DNA of 5,541 bases from Bacillota bacterium (GTDB lineage Bacteria > Bacillota > Clostridia > Peptostreptococcales > Anaerovoracaceae): assembly GCA_021443825.1 (NCBI GenBank), contig JABUTE010000169.1, forward strand, positions 1 to 5,541, given 5' to 3'. Positions 1 through 5,541 of the stretch are shown here, piece by piece; position 1 is the first letter of the stretch, and every line of letters begins with the position of its first letter. Both the position numbers and the translations under genes were made by a program. Below the pieces are notes generated by a model. It did no database searches, was not told the origin of the DNA, and worked only from the letters and a program-made list of their open reading frames with translations.

Positions 1-477
1 GGCCTGCACGAAAGCTTTCTGGAGACCCACGAAGAAAGAGCTCCCCAGTTCCTGGCAGCTTCCTTCGAACGGACCATGATCGATACCTACTATCAGCCTT
101 CTCTGTCTGACACCATTTTTCTGGAGCAGTCCAAGGTCATCAAGGAGATCGCCGAGCAGGGTCCCTGCGTCATCGTAGGCCGCTGCGCCGACTACGTGCT
201 TCGCGATATGGATACCTACGATGTATTCATCTGCGCCAGCATGGAGCACAAGATCGCAAGAAAGCATTCGGTCGCTCCCGAAAAGGCCGACTATACCGAT
301 GCCCAGATGGAAAAGTATATCAAATCTCTGGAAAAAGAAAGAAAGAGATATTACGAGCATTATTCCTGCCACAAGTGGGGCGATGTCAACAATTATGACA
401 TGTGCCTGAACACCGACCGGCTGGATCCCGAGGGGGCCGCAAAGGTCATCATCGCAGCGCTTGAAAATCTCAAATAA
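1..477 (+). CDS. Cytidylate kinase-like family protein (5'-truncated by window edge)
   Basis: The reading frame is open from base 1 to the TAA at 475-477, so the 158 visible residues are the C-terminal part of a protein that starts outside the window; the internal ATG at 76 has no ribosome binding site and is not the start. The segment GPCVIVGRCADYVLRD (about residues 54-69) and the later KERKRYYEHYS...KWGDVNNYDMCLNTDRL stretch (about 112-142) match my knowledge of the cytidylate kinase-like family (Pfam Cytidylate_kin2), common in Clostridia. These are P-loop nucleoside-monophosphate-kinase folds of about 200 residues, so roughly 40-50 residues including the Walker A loop are missing here. 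The Arg- and Lys-rich 'KERKRYY' segment fits the lid region. The family is annotated by similarity to CMP kinase, but its true substrate is generally unproven. The gene ends 18 bases before a strong terminator and so is the last of its transcript. Confidence 0.85.
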   Translation, partial: GLHESFLETHEERAPQFLAASFERTMIDTYYQPSLSDTIFLEQSKVIKEIAEQGPCVIVGRCADYVLRDMDTYDVFICASMEHKIARKHSVAPEKADYTDAQMEKYIKSLEKERKRYYEHYSCHKWGDVNNYDMCLNTDRLDPEGAAKVIIAALENLK

Positions 478-494
478 CAGATATCAGGTACGAG

Positions 495-527
495 ACCCGC
501 TTTCCTTACGGAAGGCGGGTTTTTTCT
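495..527 (+). terminator. Rho-independent terminator after the cytidylate kinase-like gene
   Basis: An 11-bp stem (arms 495-505 and 510-520, with one T-G wobble) closes a TTAC tetraloop and runs into a T-tract (520-525, then CTT). It lies 18 bases after the stop codon, as expected for an intrinsic terminator. Its T-tract end touches the -35 box of the next gene's promoter. Confidence 0.93.
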
Positions 528-555
528 TGCCTGCAGTCTGATTTTCGATTACAAT
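527..555 (+). promoter_or_regulatory. Sigma70/SigA-type promoter of the C_GCAxxG_C_C gene
   Basis: A TTGCCT -35 box (527-532) and a TACAAT -10 box (550-555) are separated by exactly 17 bases. Transcription would start near 562, giving a leader of about 37 bases before the ATG at 599. The promoter directly abuts the preceding terminator, which isolates the downstream gene as its own transcription unit. The call rests on box match and spacing only. Confidence 0.65.
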
Positions 556-598
556 AATAGCGTTGCATCAACGATTCCCGTTCCAAGGAGGATACTAT

Positions 599-1018
599 AT
601 GAAAACGGCAAAGAATTTTTATCTGGAAGAAGATTTCAACTGCTGTGAGACGACCATCCGTCTTGCCAACCAGAAATATGACCTTGGCCTGACCGAAGAG
701 AATATGAGGCTGCTCTCCGGCTTCGGAGGCGGTCTGATGAGCGGCCTTGCCTGCGGCGTTCTGTGCGGCGGCGTTGCTGCCATCTCGAAAAAGCTGGTCG
801 AGACAAGAGGCCATGACACCCCTGCCTTAAAGCCTGCGGTCACCGGCTTCGTATCCGATTTCGAAGAGACTCTGGGGCACGTCAACTGCAAGGATTTAAA
901 GGTGACCTACAACCATCCCGAGGATAAGTCCGTCCGCTGCATCGCCTGCGTGGAAAAGGGCTGGGAAGTGCTGCAAAAGCACATGGATGCCCTGAACGAG
1001 CCCACGGCAGAGGAATAG
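599..1018 (+). CDS. C_GCAxxG_C_C family putative redox-active protein
   Basis: The protein is 139 residues. The start is the ATG at 599, preceded by a near-perfect AAGGAGG (585-591) at 7 bases; an upstream in-frame ATG at 563 lacks such a site. It fits the C_GCAxxG_C_C family (Pfam PF09719), small cytosolic proteins thought to be redox-active or metal-binding through conserved cysteines, with no established reaction. An N-terminal NCCET (14-18) stands for the family's NCAQ-type Cys. A glycine-rich GFGGGLMSGLACGVLCGG (41-58) carries Cys52 and Cys56, and a distal Cys97 and CIAC pair (Cys114, Cys117) follow, giving seven cysteines in all. There is no signal peptide or lasting membrane segment; the Gly-rich stretch is hydrophobic but short. 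The gene is monocistronic, bounded by a terminator and promoter upstream and a bidirectional terminator downstream. Family membership is confident; function is unknown. Confidence 0.87.
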   Translation: MKTAKNFYLEEDFNCCETTIRLANQKYDLGLTEENMRLLSGFGGGLMSGLACGVLCGGVAAISKKLVETRGHDTPALKPAVTGFVSDFEETLGHVNCKDLKVTYNHPEDKSVRCIACVEKGWEVLQKHMDALNEPTAEE

Positions 1019-1068
1019 AAAGACGTTTTTTGAGGTGCCTGCTGCCTCGGATCCTTACCGATCACATG

Positions 1069-1111
1069 AAAAAAAGACCTTTGGACAAGCACGTTGTTCA
1101 AAGGTCTTTTT
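1069..1111. terminator. Bidirectional intrinsic terminator between convergent genes
   Basis: An 18-bp stem (arms 1071-1088 and 1094-1111, one G-T wobble) closes a 5-base loop. The right arm ends in TTTTT and the left arm is preceded by a run of A (1069-1075), so either strand's transcript forms a hairpin followed by a U-tract. It ends the (+) redox-protein gene (stop at 1018) and the (-) lipoprotein gene (stop at 1133), serving both. Confidence 0.93.
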
Positions 1112-1132
1112 CGTTTCGGGTCGGAGGGGCTG

Positions 1133-1678
1133 CTATTCTTCTACTCTGGAAAAACCGGAGCCTTCGTAGCAACTGTCGGAAGACTTGCTGCTGATAAAGT
1201 CGATAAATTTCGAGATCTCGTCGGAAGAGGCGGCGTTCTTGGTCATGGCGACCTCAAACTGATACTCGTCGAATTCGACGGCGCCCTCGGGAAGACCCTT
1301 GAAGATCACCTTGCGGGTGTCGCTTTCCAGACAGTTGTTCTTATTGGGGTTGGCTTCGCCGCTCTTGGTGCCGTCCAGCCAGTCCATGCAGGTGGAATCC
1401 TCGCAGATGAAAATATCGCAATCGTAGCCGGCTTCGATCTTGGCCGCCAGCATGGAGGGCTCATCGTAGGTGACACGGATGGAGGTATTGGGCGAAACTC
1501 TCTGATAGCGGTCTACCAGATTGGCGACGGCCAGTACCGAATTGGTGGAGGCAAACAGGTCGAGAACGACCTTGCCGCTGGTGCTCTCCTTTTCTTTTTT
1601 GCCGCCGCAGGAGGCCAGCGAAAAGAGCATGACAACAGTCAGAAGAAGGGCAGCGATTCGTTTCATATTGGAAGGCAT
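1133..1678 (-). CDS. Short ModA-like (molybdate-binding-type) substrate-binding lipoprotein
   Basis: The protein is 181 residues. The chosen ATG (complement of 1676-1678) has GGAG 9 bases upstream (complement of 1688-1691); the ATG four codons later and the one eight codons earlier lack a site. Residues 5-24 form a lipoprotein signal peptide: KR, a hydrophobic core, then lobox-type LASC with Cys24 for lipidation, followed by a charged Lys/Glu/Ser linker. Mature residues 37-100 resemble lobe I of ModA periplasmic-binding proteins: a VVLDLFAS opening strand with Ser/Thr, then PSMLAAKIEAGYDCDIFI, the counterpart of ModA 'ALAQQIEQGAPADVFIS'. Residues 139-181 resemble the ModA C-terminus. ModA proteins run to about 250 residues; the middle, most of lobe II, seems missing here. 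The mature part also carries five extra cysteines (87, 92, 97, 116, 170). No modB/modC permease or ATPase gene is nearby. Ligand and activity are uncertain; it may be a degenerate or repurposed binding protein. Confidence 0.7.
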   Translation of the reverse strand: MPSNMKRIAALLLTVVMLFSLASCGGKKEKESTSGKVVLDLFASTNSVLAVANLVDRYQRVSPNTSIRVTYDEPSMLAAKIEAGYDCDIFICEDSTCMDWLDGTKSGEANPNKNNCLESDTRKVIFKGLPEGAVEFDEYQFEVAMTKNAASSDEISKFIDFISSKSSDSCYEGSGFSRVEE

Positions 1679-1712
1679 ATTAAAAAACTCCGGTGATTTC
1701 ATTAAAAATTCA

Positions 1713-1741
1713 TGTTTTTGTGTTTTCTTATCTATTATAAT
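1713..1741 (+). promoter_or_regulatory. Probable promoter of the ABC exporter operon
   Basis: The plus strand shows a perfect TATAAT -10 box at 1736-1741, overlapping the minus-strand box by four bases within the palindrome ATTATAAT (1734-1741). No good -35 stands at 16-18 bases (1713-1718 reads TGTTTT). Transcription would start near 1748, about 39 bases before the ATG at 1787. Confidence 0.48.
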
Positions 1742-1745
1742 AAGA
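1726..1745. promoter_or_regulatory. Inverted repeat around the shared -10 boxes (possible operator)
   Basis: Perfect 6-base arms TCTTAT (1726-1731) and ATAAGA (1740-1745) flank an 8-base spacer. TGTG (1720-1723 region) and CACA (1746-1749 region) continue the symmetry with a two-base offset. A dimeric repressor bound here would block both promoters. In AT-rich DNA such a dyad can arise by chance, so this is only a candidate. Confidence 0.35.
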
Positions 1746-1762
1746 CACATAAATATATCATA
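1734..1762 (-). promoter_or_regulatory. Probable promoter of the ModA-like lipoprotein gene
   Basis: The minus strand shows a perfect TATAAT -10 box (complement of 1734-1739). At 17-base spacing the -35 position (1757-1762) reads TATGAT, a poor match. Transcription would start near 1727 and leave a leader of about 49 bases. The -10 is strong; the weak -35 suggests dependence on an activator or on the AT-rich flank. Confidence 0.5.
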
Positions 1763-1786
1763 TTTTGAGAAAGGTTGACAAGACAA

Positions 1787-3517
1787 ATGCTAAAAAAACT
1801 TGGAAGCTGCGTAAGGGAATACACCTGGATCGCACTGCTTGCCCCCCTTTGTATGATCGGGGAAGTCGTGCTCGAGGTTCTGGTTCCTTATTACATGGCG
1901 GATCTGGTCGATCTTGGGATACAGCAGGGAAATATGCAGGTCATTAAGTCCGTCGGTCTGCGGCTGATCCTGCTTGCCTTTGCCGGCATGCTTTGCGGCT
2001 GCCTGGGTGCGATCACCTCATCGGTGGCGTCCTCCGGCTTTGCGGCAAATCTGCGCCACGATATGTATCATAACATTCAGCGCTTCTCCTTTTCCAACAT
2101 CGACAAATTTTCAACGGCCGGACTTGTTACGAGAATGACCACCGATGTATCCAATGTGCAGATGGCATTCACCATGCTGATGCGCATGGCGGTGCGGGCT
2201 CCTGCGACCATCATCTTTGCCATGATCATGGCGATGAAGATCAACACGAAGCTGGCGACCCTGTTTCTTTACATCCTTCCGGTGCTGGGCATCGGGCTGT
2301 TTCTCATCATGCGCAAGGCCATGCCTCTGTTTACGAAGATGTTCACCATTTTCGACCGGCTGAACAGCACGGTGCAGGAAAATGTCAGAGGCATCAAGGT
2401 CGTAAAAGCATTTGCCAGAGAAAACGAAGAAAATAAAAAGTTCCGGAACGTGGCCGAGGAGCTGTATACCACCAGCTACGGCGCCGAGAAGATCATGGCC
2501 TTCAACGGCCCGCTGATGACCACCTGCATGTATACCACCATGCTGCTGATCGCCTGGCTGGGCGCGAAAATGATCGTTTCCGATACCATGACCACCGGAC
2601 AGCTGATCTCCATCAACAGCTATGTAATGCAGATCCTCACCAGCCTGATGATGCTTTCCATGATGCTTTCCATGAGCTCCATGGCCATCGCTGCCGGAAA
2701 GCGCATCACCGAAGTGCTCAACGAAGAACCCGATATCACCGATGCACCGGCTGCAGAGCAGCAGGTCGCCGACGGCTCTGTTGTATTTGAAAACGTCTCC
2801 TTCGGCTACGGCGATTCGGCCGATTGCCTCAGCGACATTTCCTTTGCCATCGAACCGGGGCAGGTCGTCGGCATTCTGGGCGGCACCGGCAGCGGCAAGA
2901 CCAGCCTGGTGCAGCTGATCCCCCGTCTTTACGACGTGCGGAGCGGCAGAGTGCTGGTGGGCGGCTGCGACGTGAAGGAGCTAGCCATGCACAGCCTGCG
3001 CAAGGCGGTCTCCATGGTTTTGCAAAAGAACATCCTGTTCAGCGGCACCATTCGCGAAAACCTGCTTTGGGGCAACGAAAACGCCTCCGACGAGCAGCTT
3101 CTGCAGGCGCTGAAATGGGCCCAGGCCTACGATTTCATCGCCGAAAAGGGCGGTCTGGATGCCGGCGTCGATCAGGGCGGTGCCAACTTCTCCGGCGGCC
3201 AGCAGCAGCGTCTTTGCATCGCACGAGCGCTGGTCAGCGAGCCGAAGGTGCTGATCCTGGACGACTCGACCTCTGCCGTCGATACGGCTACCGAGGCGCA
3301 GATCCGCAGGGCCTTTAAAGAAGACCTGCCCGGCACGACCCGCATCATCATCGCGCAGAGAGTCTCCTCTGTGCAGGATGCCGATAAGATCATCGTGCTC
3401 GATCACGGAAGGATCGATGCCATCGGTACCCACGAAGAGCTGGTTGCCGGCAACCGGATCTATCAGGAAATTCTCCAGTTCCAGAAGAAGGGTGGTGACT
3501 TTGATGCCCCAGAATAA
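1787..3517 (+). CDS. Heterodimeric ABC exporter, subunit with degenerate catalytic residues (BmrC/TM287-like)
   Basis: The protein is a 576-residue half-transporter: an N-terminal type-1 exporter membrane domain (about 1-310, six segments near 14-36, 55-78, 130-150, 156-176, 243-263, 275-303) and a C-terminal ATPase domain (about 330-566). Visible motifs are A-loop Tyr341, Walker A GGTGSGKT (365-372), Q-loop Gln413, signature FSGGQ (468-472), Walker B VLILDD (488-493) and D-loop SAVD (496-499). The catalytic Glu after Walker B is Asp493, and the H-loop His is Gln524 (IIAQRVSS). This pattern is known for the non-catalytic partner of heterodimeric exporters such as BmrCD, LmrCD and TM287/288. 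The ATG at 1787 is preferred (AGAAAGG ends 12 bases upstream, slightly long) over a TTG at 1775 that would touch the site. The gene overlaps the next by 14 bases. Likely exports drugs, lipids or peptides; the substrate is not readable. A Met-rich segment 6 contains a tandem MMLS repeat. Confidence 0.93.
   Translation: MLKKLGSCVREYTWIALLAPLCMIGEVVLEVLVPYYMADLVDLGIQQGNMQVIKSVGLRLILLAFAGMLCGCLGAITSSVASSGFAANLRHDMYHNIQRFSFSNIDKFSTAGLVTRMTTDVSNVQMAFTMLMRMAVRAPATIIFAMIMAMKINTKLATLFLYILPVLGIGLFLIMRKAMPLFTKMFTIFDRLNSTVQENVRGIKVVKAFARENEENKKFRNVAEELYTTSYGAEKIMAFNGPLMTTCMYTTMLLIAWLGAKMIVSDTMTTGQLISINSYVMQILTSLMMLSMMLSMSSMAIAAGKRITEVLNEEPDITDAPAAEQQVADGSVVFENVSFGYGDSADCLSDISFAIEPGQVVGILGGTGSGKTSLVQLIPRLYDVRSGRVLVGGCDVKELAMHSLRKAVSMVLQKNILFSGTIRENLLWGNENASDEQLLQALKWAQAYDFIAEKGGLDAGVDQGGANFSGGQQQRLCIARALVSEPKVLILDDSTSAVDTATEAQIRRAFKEDLPGTTRIIIAQRVSSVQDADKIIVLDHGRIDAIGTHEELVAGNRIYQEILQFQKKGGDFDAPE
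2648..2671 (+). repeat. 12-bp perfect tandem duplication inside the first ABC gene
   Basis: Two adjacent identical copies of ATGATGCTTTCC (2648-2659 and 2660-2671) are followed by a decayed partial copy (ATGAGCTCC). They keep frame and encode MMLS twice (residues 288-295) in the predicted sixth membrane segment. Confidence 0.85.
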
Positions 3518-5486
3518 TCAGCCCAATATGAACGGACGCCCTGCAGGAGGGCCCGGAGGCCCCGGAAGACCCGGCGGCGGTGGCGGCGGAAGAGGCGCTG
3601 CCCAGGGCAAGATCCGCTTTACCCCCGGAACGGGAAAGTCTCTGAAGAGGCTCTTCTCGTTTATCCGCGGCAAATATCTCGTCATGTTCATCATCGCCCT
3701 TTGCATGATGGGCATCGCATCGCTGGTCAGCGTCAAAGCATCGCTGTTCATGAAGACACTGATCGACGACTATATCTCGCCCATGGTGCTTACCGGCTCC
3801 CACGACTTTTCGCCCCTGCTGAAGGAGCTGCTGACTCTGGCCTGCATCTATGCGCTTGGCATCGCTGCCAGCCTTTGCAACAGCCTTCTGATGGCCAACA
3901 TGTCGCAGGGCGTTCTGATGAACGTGCGCGTGGCTCTGTTTGAAAAGCTGCAGACCCTGCCCGTTGCCTATTATCACAGCCATCAGTACGGCGACATCAT
4001 GTCGCGCTTTACCAACGACGTCAACAATATGCGTCAGATGCTCTCCCAGAGCATTCCCAGCGTGCTGTCATCGCTGCTCACCATCGTTGCGGTGCTGTAT
4101 TCCATGATCCGCATCAGCCCGACGCTCACGCTGGTGCAGCTGGTTGCCGTGGTATTCATGTATGTTATCACCATCACCCTGGGCACCCGCTCTGCCATGT
4201 TCTTTACCAAGCGTCAGCGGGCCCTGGGCGAAATGAATTCCTACATCGAAGAGCTGATCAACGGTCAGAAGGTGGTCAAGGTCTTCTGCTACGAGGAGCG
4301 GGCAAAAAAGAGCTTCGACGGCCGAAACAGCTCCCTGCAGGAAACCACCACCAGGGCCAATATCCTCTCCAACATTCTGATGCCCATCATGGGCAACATG
4401 AGCAATGTCACCTATGTGGTGCTGGCCTTCATCGGCGGCGTGCTTGCCATCAAAGGCAAGTCGGCCCTGACGCTGGGCGGCCTGGCATCGTTCCTGTCGC
4501 TTTCCAAGAGCTTTAACCGGCCGGTCAGCCAGATCTCTCCGCAGATCAACTCGGTCGTCATGGCGCTGGCAGGTGCCCAGCGCGTCTTCGACGTGATGGA
4601 CGAAAAGCCCGAAACAGACGAAGGCGAGGTAACGCTGGTCTATGCAAAGGAAGCAGAAGACGGCACTCTGACCGAGACCGACTCCTTCGAAGGCATCTGG
4701 GCCTGGAAAGAGCCCGGTGCTTTGGGCACCGGTTCGACCCTCACCAGGCTGCGGGGCGATGTGCGCCTTCAGGATGTGGATTTCAGCTATGAGGAAGGCC
4801 ACCAGATCCTGTACGATATCAGCCTGTATGCAAAGCCCGGTCAGAAGATCGCCTTTGTCGGCTCCACCGGCGCGGGCAAGACCACCATCACCAATCTGAT
4901 CAACCGGTTCTACGACATTCAGGACGGCACCATCACCTACGACGGCATCGATATCAAGCGGATCCGCAAGAAGGATCTTCGCACGTCGCTTGGCATGGTT
5001 CTGCAGGAGACCCGCCTGTTTACCGGAACCATCATGGAGAACATCCGCTACGGCCGTCTGGATGCCACCGACGAAGAGGTCATCGCAGCGGCAAAGCTGG
5101 CCGATGCCCACAGCTTCATCGAAAAGCTGCCCGAGGGCTATAATACGGTGATCAGCGGCTCCGGCAGCCAGCTGTCGCAGGGGCAGTGCCAGCTGCTCTC
5201 CATCGCCCGCTGCGCTGTAGCCAATCCTCCGGTCATGATCCTGGACGAAGCGACCTCCAGCATCGATATCCGCACCGAGGCGCAGATCCAAAAAGGCATG
5301 GATCAGCTGATGCACGGCAGAACGGTCTTCGTCATCGCCCACCGTCTTTCGACGGTGCAGAATTCCAATGCCATCATGGTACTGGAAAACGGCCATATCA
5401 TCGAGCGCGGCGACCACGACGATCTGATCGCCCAGCAGGGACGCTACTACCAGCTGTATACCGGAACCACTCCGGCAAACGGGTAG
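3504..5486 (+). CDS. Heterodimeric ABC exporter, catalytic-site subunit (BmrD/TM288-like)
   Basis: The protein is 660 residues from the ATG at 3504, inside the end of the preceding gene (14-base overlap) and 8 bases after a weak GGGTGG site, so translational coupling is likely. An earlier in-frame ATG at 3378 would encode a non-homologous tail and is rejected. Residues 1-36 are Gly/Pro/Arg-rich and probably disordered. The membrane domain spans about 45-345 (segments near 58-80, 108-132, 184-203, 207-228, 290-315, 323-340). The ATPase domain spans about 418-654: A-loop Tyr429, Walker A GSTGAGKT (453-460), Gln501, Walker B VMILDE (577-582) with catalytic Glu582, D-loop SSID (585-588) and H-loop His613. 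The signature is LSQGQ (557-561) instead of LSGGQ. These features complement the defects of the upstream partner. An acidic linker of about 50 residues (366-418, including GIWAWKEPG) joins the domains and is longer than in typical exporters. Substrate unknown. Confidence 0.94.
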   Translation: MPQNNQPNMNGRPAGGPGGPGRPGGGGGGRGAAQGKIRFTPGTGKSLKRLFSFIRGKYLVMFIIALCMMGIASLVSVKASLFMKTLIDDYISPMVLTGSHDFSPLLKELLTLACIYALGIAASLCNSLLMANMSQGVLMNVRVALFEKLQTLPVAYYHSHQYGDIMSRFTNDVNNMRQMLSQSIPSVLSSLLTIVAVLYSMIRISPTLTLVQLVAVVFMYVITITLGTRSAMFFTKRQRALGEMNSYIEELINGQKVVKVFCYEERAKKSFDGRNSSLQETTTRANILSNILMPIMGNMSNVTYVVLAFIGGVLAIKGKSALTLGGLASFLSLSKSFNRPVSQISPQINSVVMALAGAQRVFDVMDEKPETDEGEVTLVYAKEAEDGTLTETDSFEGIWAWKEPGALGTGSTLTRLRGDVRLQDVDFSYEEGHQILYDISLYAKPGQKIAFVGSTGAGKTTITNLINRFYDIQDGTITYDGIDIKRIRKKDLRTSLGMVLQETRLFTGTIMENIRYGRLDATDEEVIAAAKLADAHSFIEKLPEGYNTVISGSGSQLSQGQCQLLSIARCAVANPPVMILDEATSSIDIRTEAQIQKGMDQLMHGRTVFVIAHRLSTVQNSNAIMVLENGHIIERGDHDDLIAQQGRYYQLYTGTTPANG

Positions 5487-5506
5487 CAGGTCTCATGAAA
5501 GCAAAT

Positions 5507-5537
5507 AAAAATCCGGCGTTTTCGCCGGATTTTTTTT
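5507..5537 (+). terminator. Rho-independent terminator of the ABC exporter operon
   Basis: A perfect 12-bp stem (arms 5507-5518 and 5523-5534, GC-rich core TCCGGCG) closes a TTTT loop. Eight T residues (5530-5537) overlap and follow the right arm. It begins 20 bases after the TAG stop of the second ABC gene. The A-run on the left arm could also let it work for a convergent gene beyond the window. Confidence 0.93.
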
Positions 5538-5541
5538 ATGG

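Larger units (their letters stand above)
1679..1786. promoter_or_regulatory. Divergent AT-rich intergenic regulatory region
   Basis: These 108 bases separate the start codons of the ModA-like gene (leftward) and the ABC exporter operon (rightward) and are far more AT-rich than the genes around them. They hold the -10 boxes for both directions, a dyad around them, and both ribosome binding sites. No riboswitch-like or attenuator structure is apparent. Confidence 0.75.

Noticed and set aside
1032..1048. Small GAGGT/GCCTC hairpin after the redox-protein gene
   Set aside because: Only five pairs with a wobble and no T-tract; the strong terminator just downstream accounts for transcript ending.
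1094..1696. Plus-strand open frame of 200 codons opposite the lipoprotein gene
   Set aside because: Its start lies inside the bidirectional terminator and it has no ribosome site, while the minus strand has a signal peptide, lipobox, ribosome site and family resemblance.
1775..1786. TTG at 1775 as start of the first ABC gene
   Set aside because: It would directly touch the AAAGG site with no spacing; the ATG at 1787 gives a workable though long spacing of 12 bases and a typical N-terminus.
1679..1786. N-terminal extension of the lipoprotein to an upstream start near 1786
   Set aside because: It would translate through the -10 box and ribosome site and bury the signal peptide behind 36 residues with no lipoprotein logic.
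2824..3318. Overlapping plus-strand frame inside the first ABC gene, and other minus-strand frames at 2981-3433 and 3390-3983
   Set aside because: These overlap well-conserved ATPase and membrane domains in another frame, are Arg/Gly/Ala-rich low-complexity translations, and have no start signals.
4068..5417. Minus-strand open frame of 449 codons opposite the second ABC gene
   Set aside because: It lies fully antisense to a conserved ABC membrane and ATPase domain, has no recognisable family, and its His/Asp/Gly/Gln-rich composition is what GC-rich codons give when read backwards.
1..5541. Search for tRNA/rRNA, CRISPR arrays, transposase or phage genes and attachment-site repeats
   Set aside because: Nothing of this kind is visible; the window is an ordinary series of short chromosomal transcription units.

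Overview
The window looks like a chromosomal segment of a moderately GC-rich Bacillota species, probably a gut-type Clostridia (Oscillospiraceae or Lachnospiraceae-like). This is inferred from the gene families (clostridial cytidylate kinase-like protein, C_GCAxxG_C_C redox protein, ModA-like lipoprotein, BmrCD/TM287-288-type ABC pair), strong AAGGAGG-type ribosome binding sites, and compact GC-rich genes separated by short AT-rich gaps with classic hairpin-plus-T terminators. The species cannot be named from this sequence.

Layout, left to right. (1) Positions 1-477 (+) hold the 3' part of a cytidylate kinase-like gene cut by the window edge, followed by a strong terminator (495-527). (2) A sigma70-type promoter (527-555) begins inside that terminator's T-tract and drives a small monocistronic gene (599-1018, +) for a cysteine-rich C_GCAxxG_C_C family protein. 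(3) An 18-bp bidirectional terminator (1069-1111) separates it from a convergent gene (1133-1678, -) for a short ModA-like lipoprotein. That protein appears to lack most of the second lobe of a normal molybdate-binding protein. (4) A 108-bp AT-rich divergent region (1679-1786) contains a palindromic ATTATAAT that gives a perfect -10 box on each strand, inside a TCTTAT/ATAAGA dyad. (5) Two overlapping genes (1787-3517 and 3504-5486, +) encode the two half-transporters of a heterodimeric ABC exporter, closed by a terminator (5507-5537).

The ABC pair is the main functional unit. Every departure from the ATPase consensus (Walker B Glu to Asp and H-loop His to Gln in the first subunit, LSGGQ to LSQGQ in the second) falls in the same composite nucleotide site. 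The pair is therefore expected to form one degenerate and one catalytic ATP site. The substrate cannot be read from the sequence, and no MarR-type regulator is present in the window. I see no tRNA, rRNA, CRISPR array, insertion sequence or phage gene. I found no convincing new multi-gene system. The items most worth a second look are the shrunken ModA-like lipoprotein and the symmetric divergent promoter.
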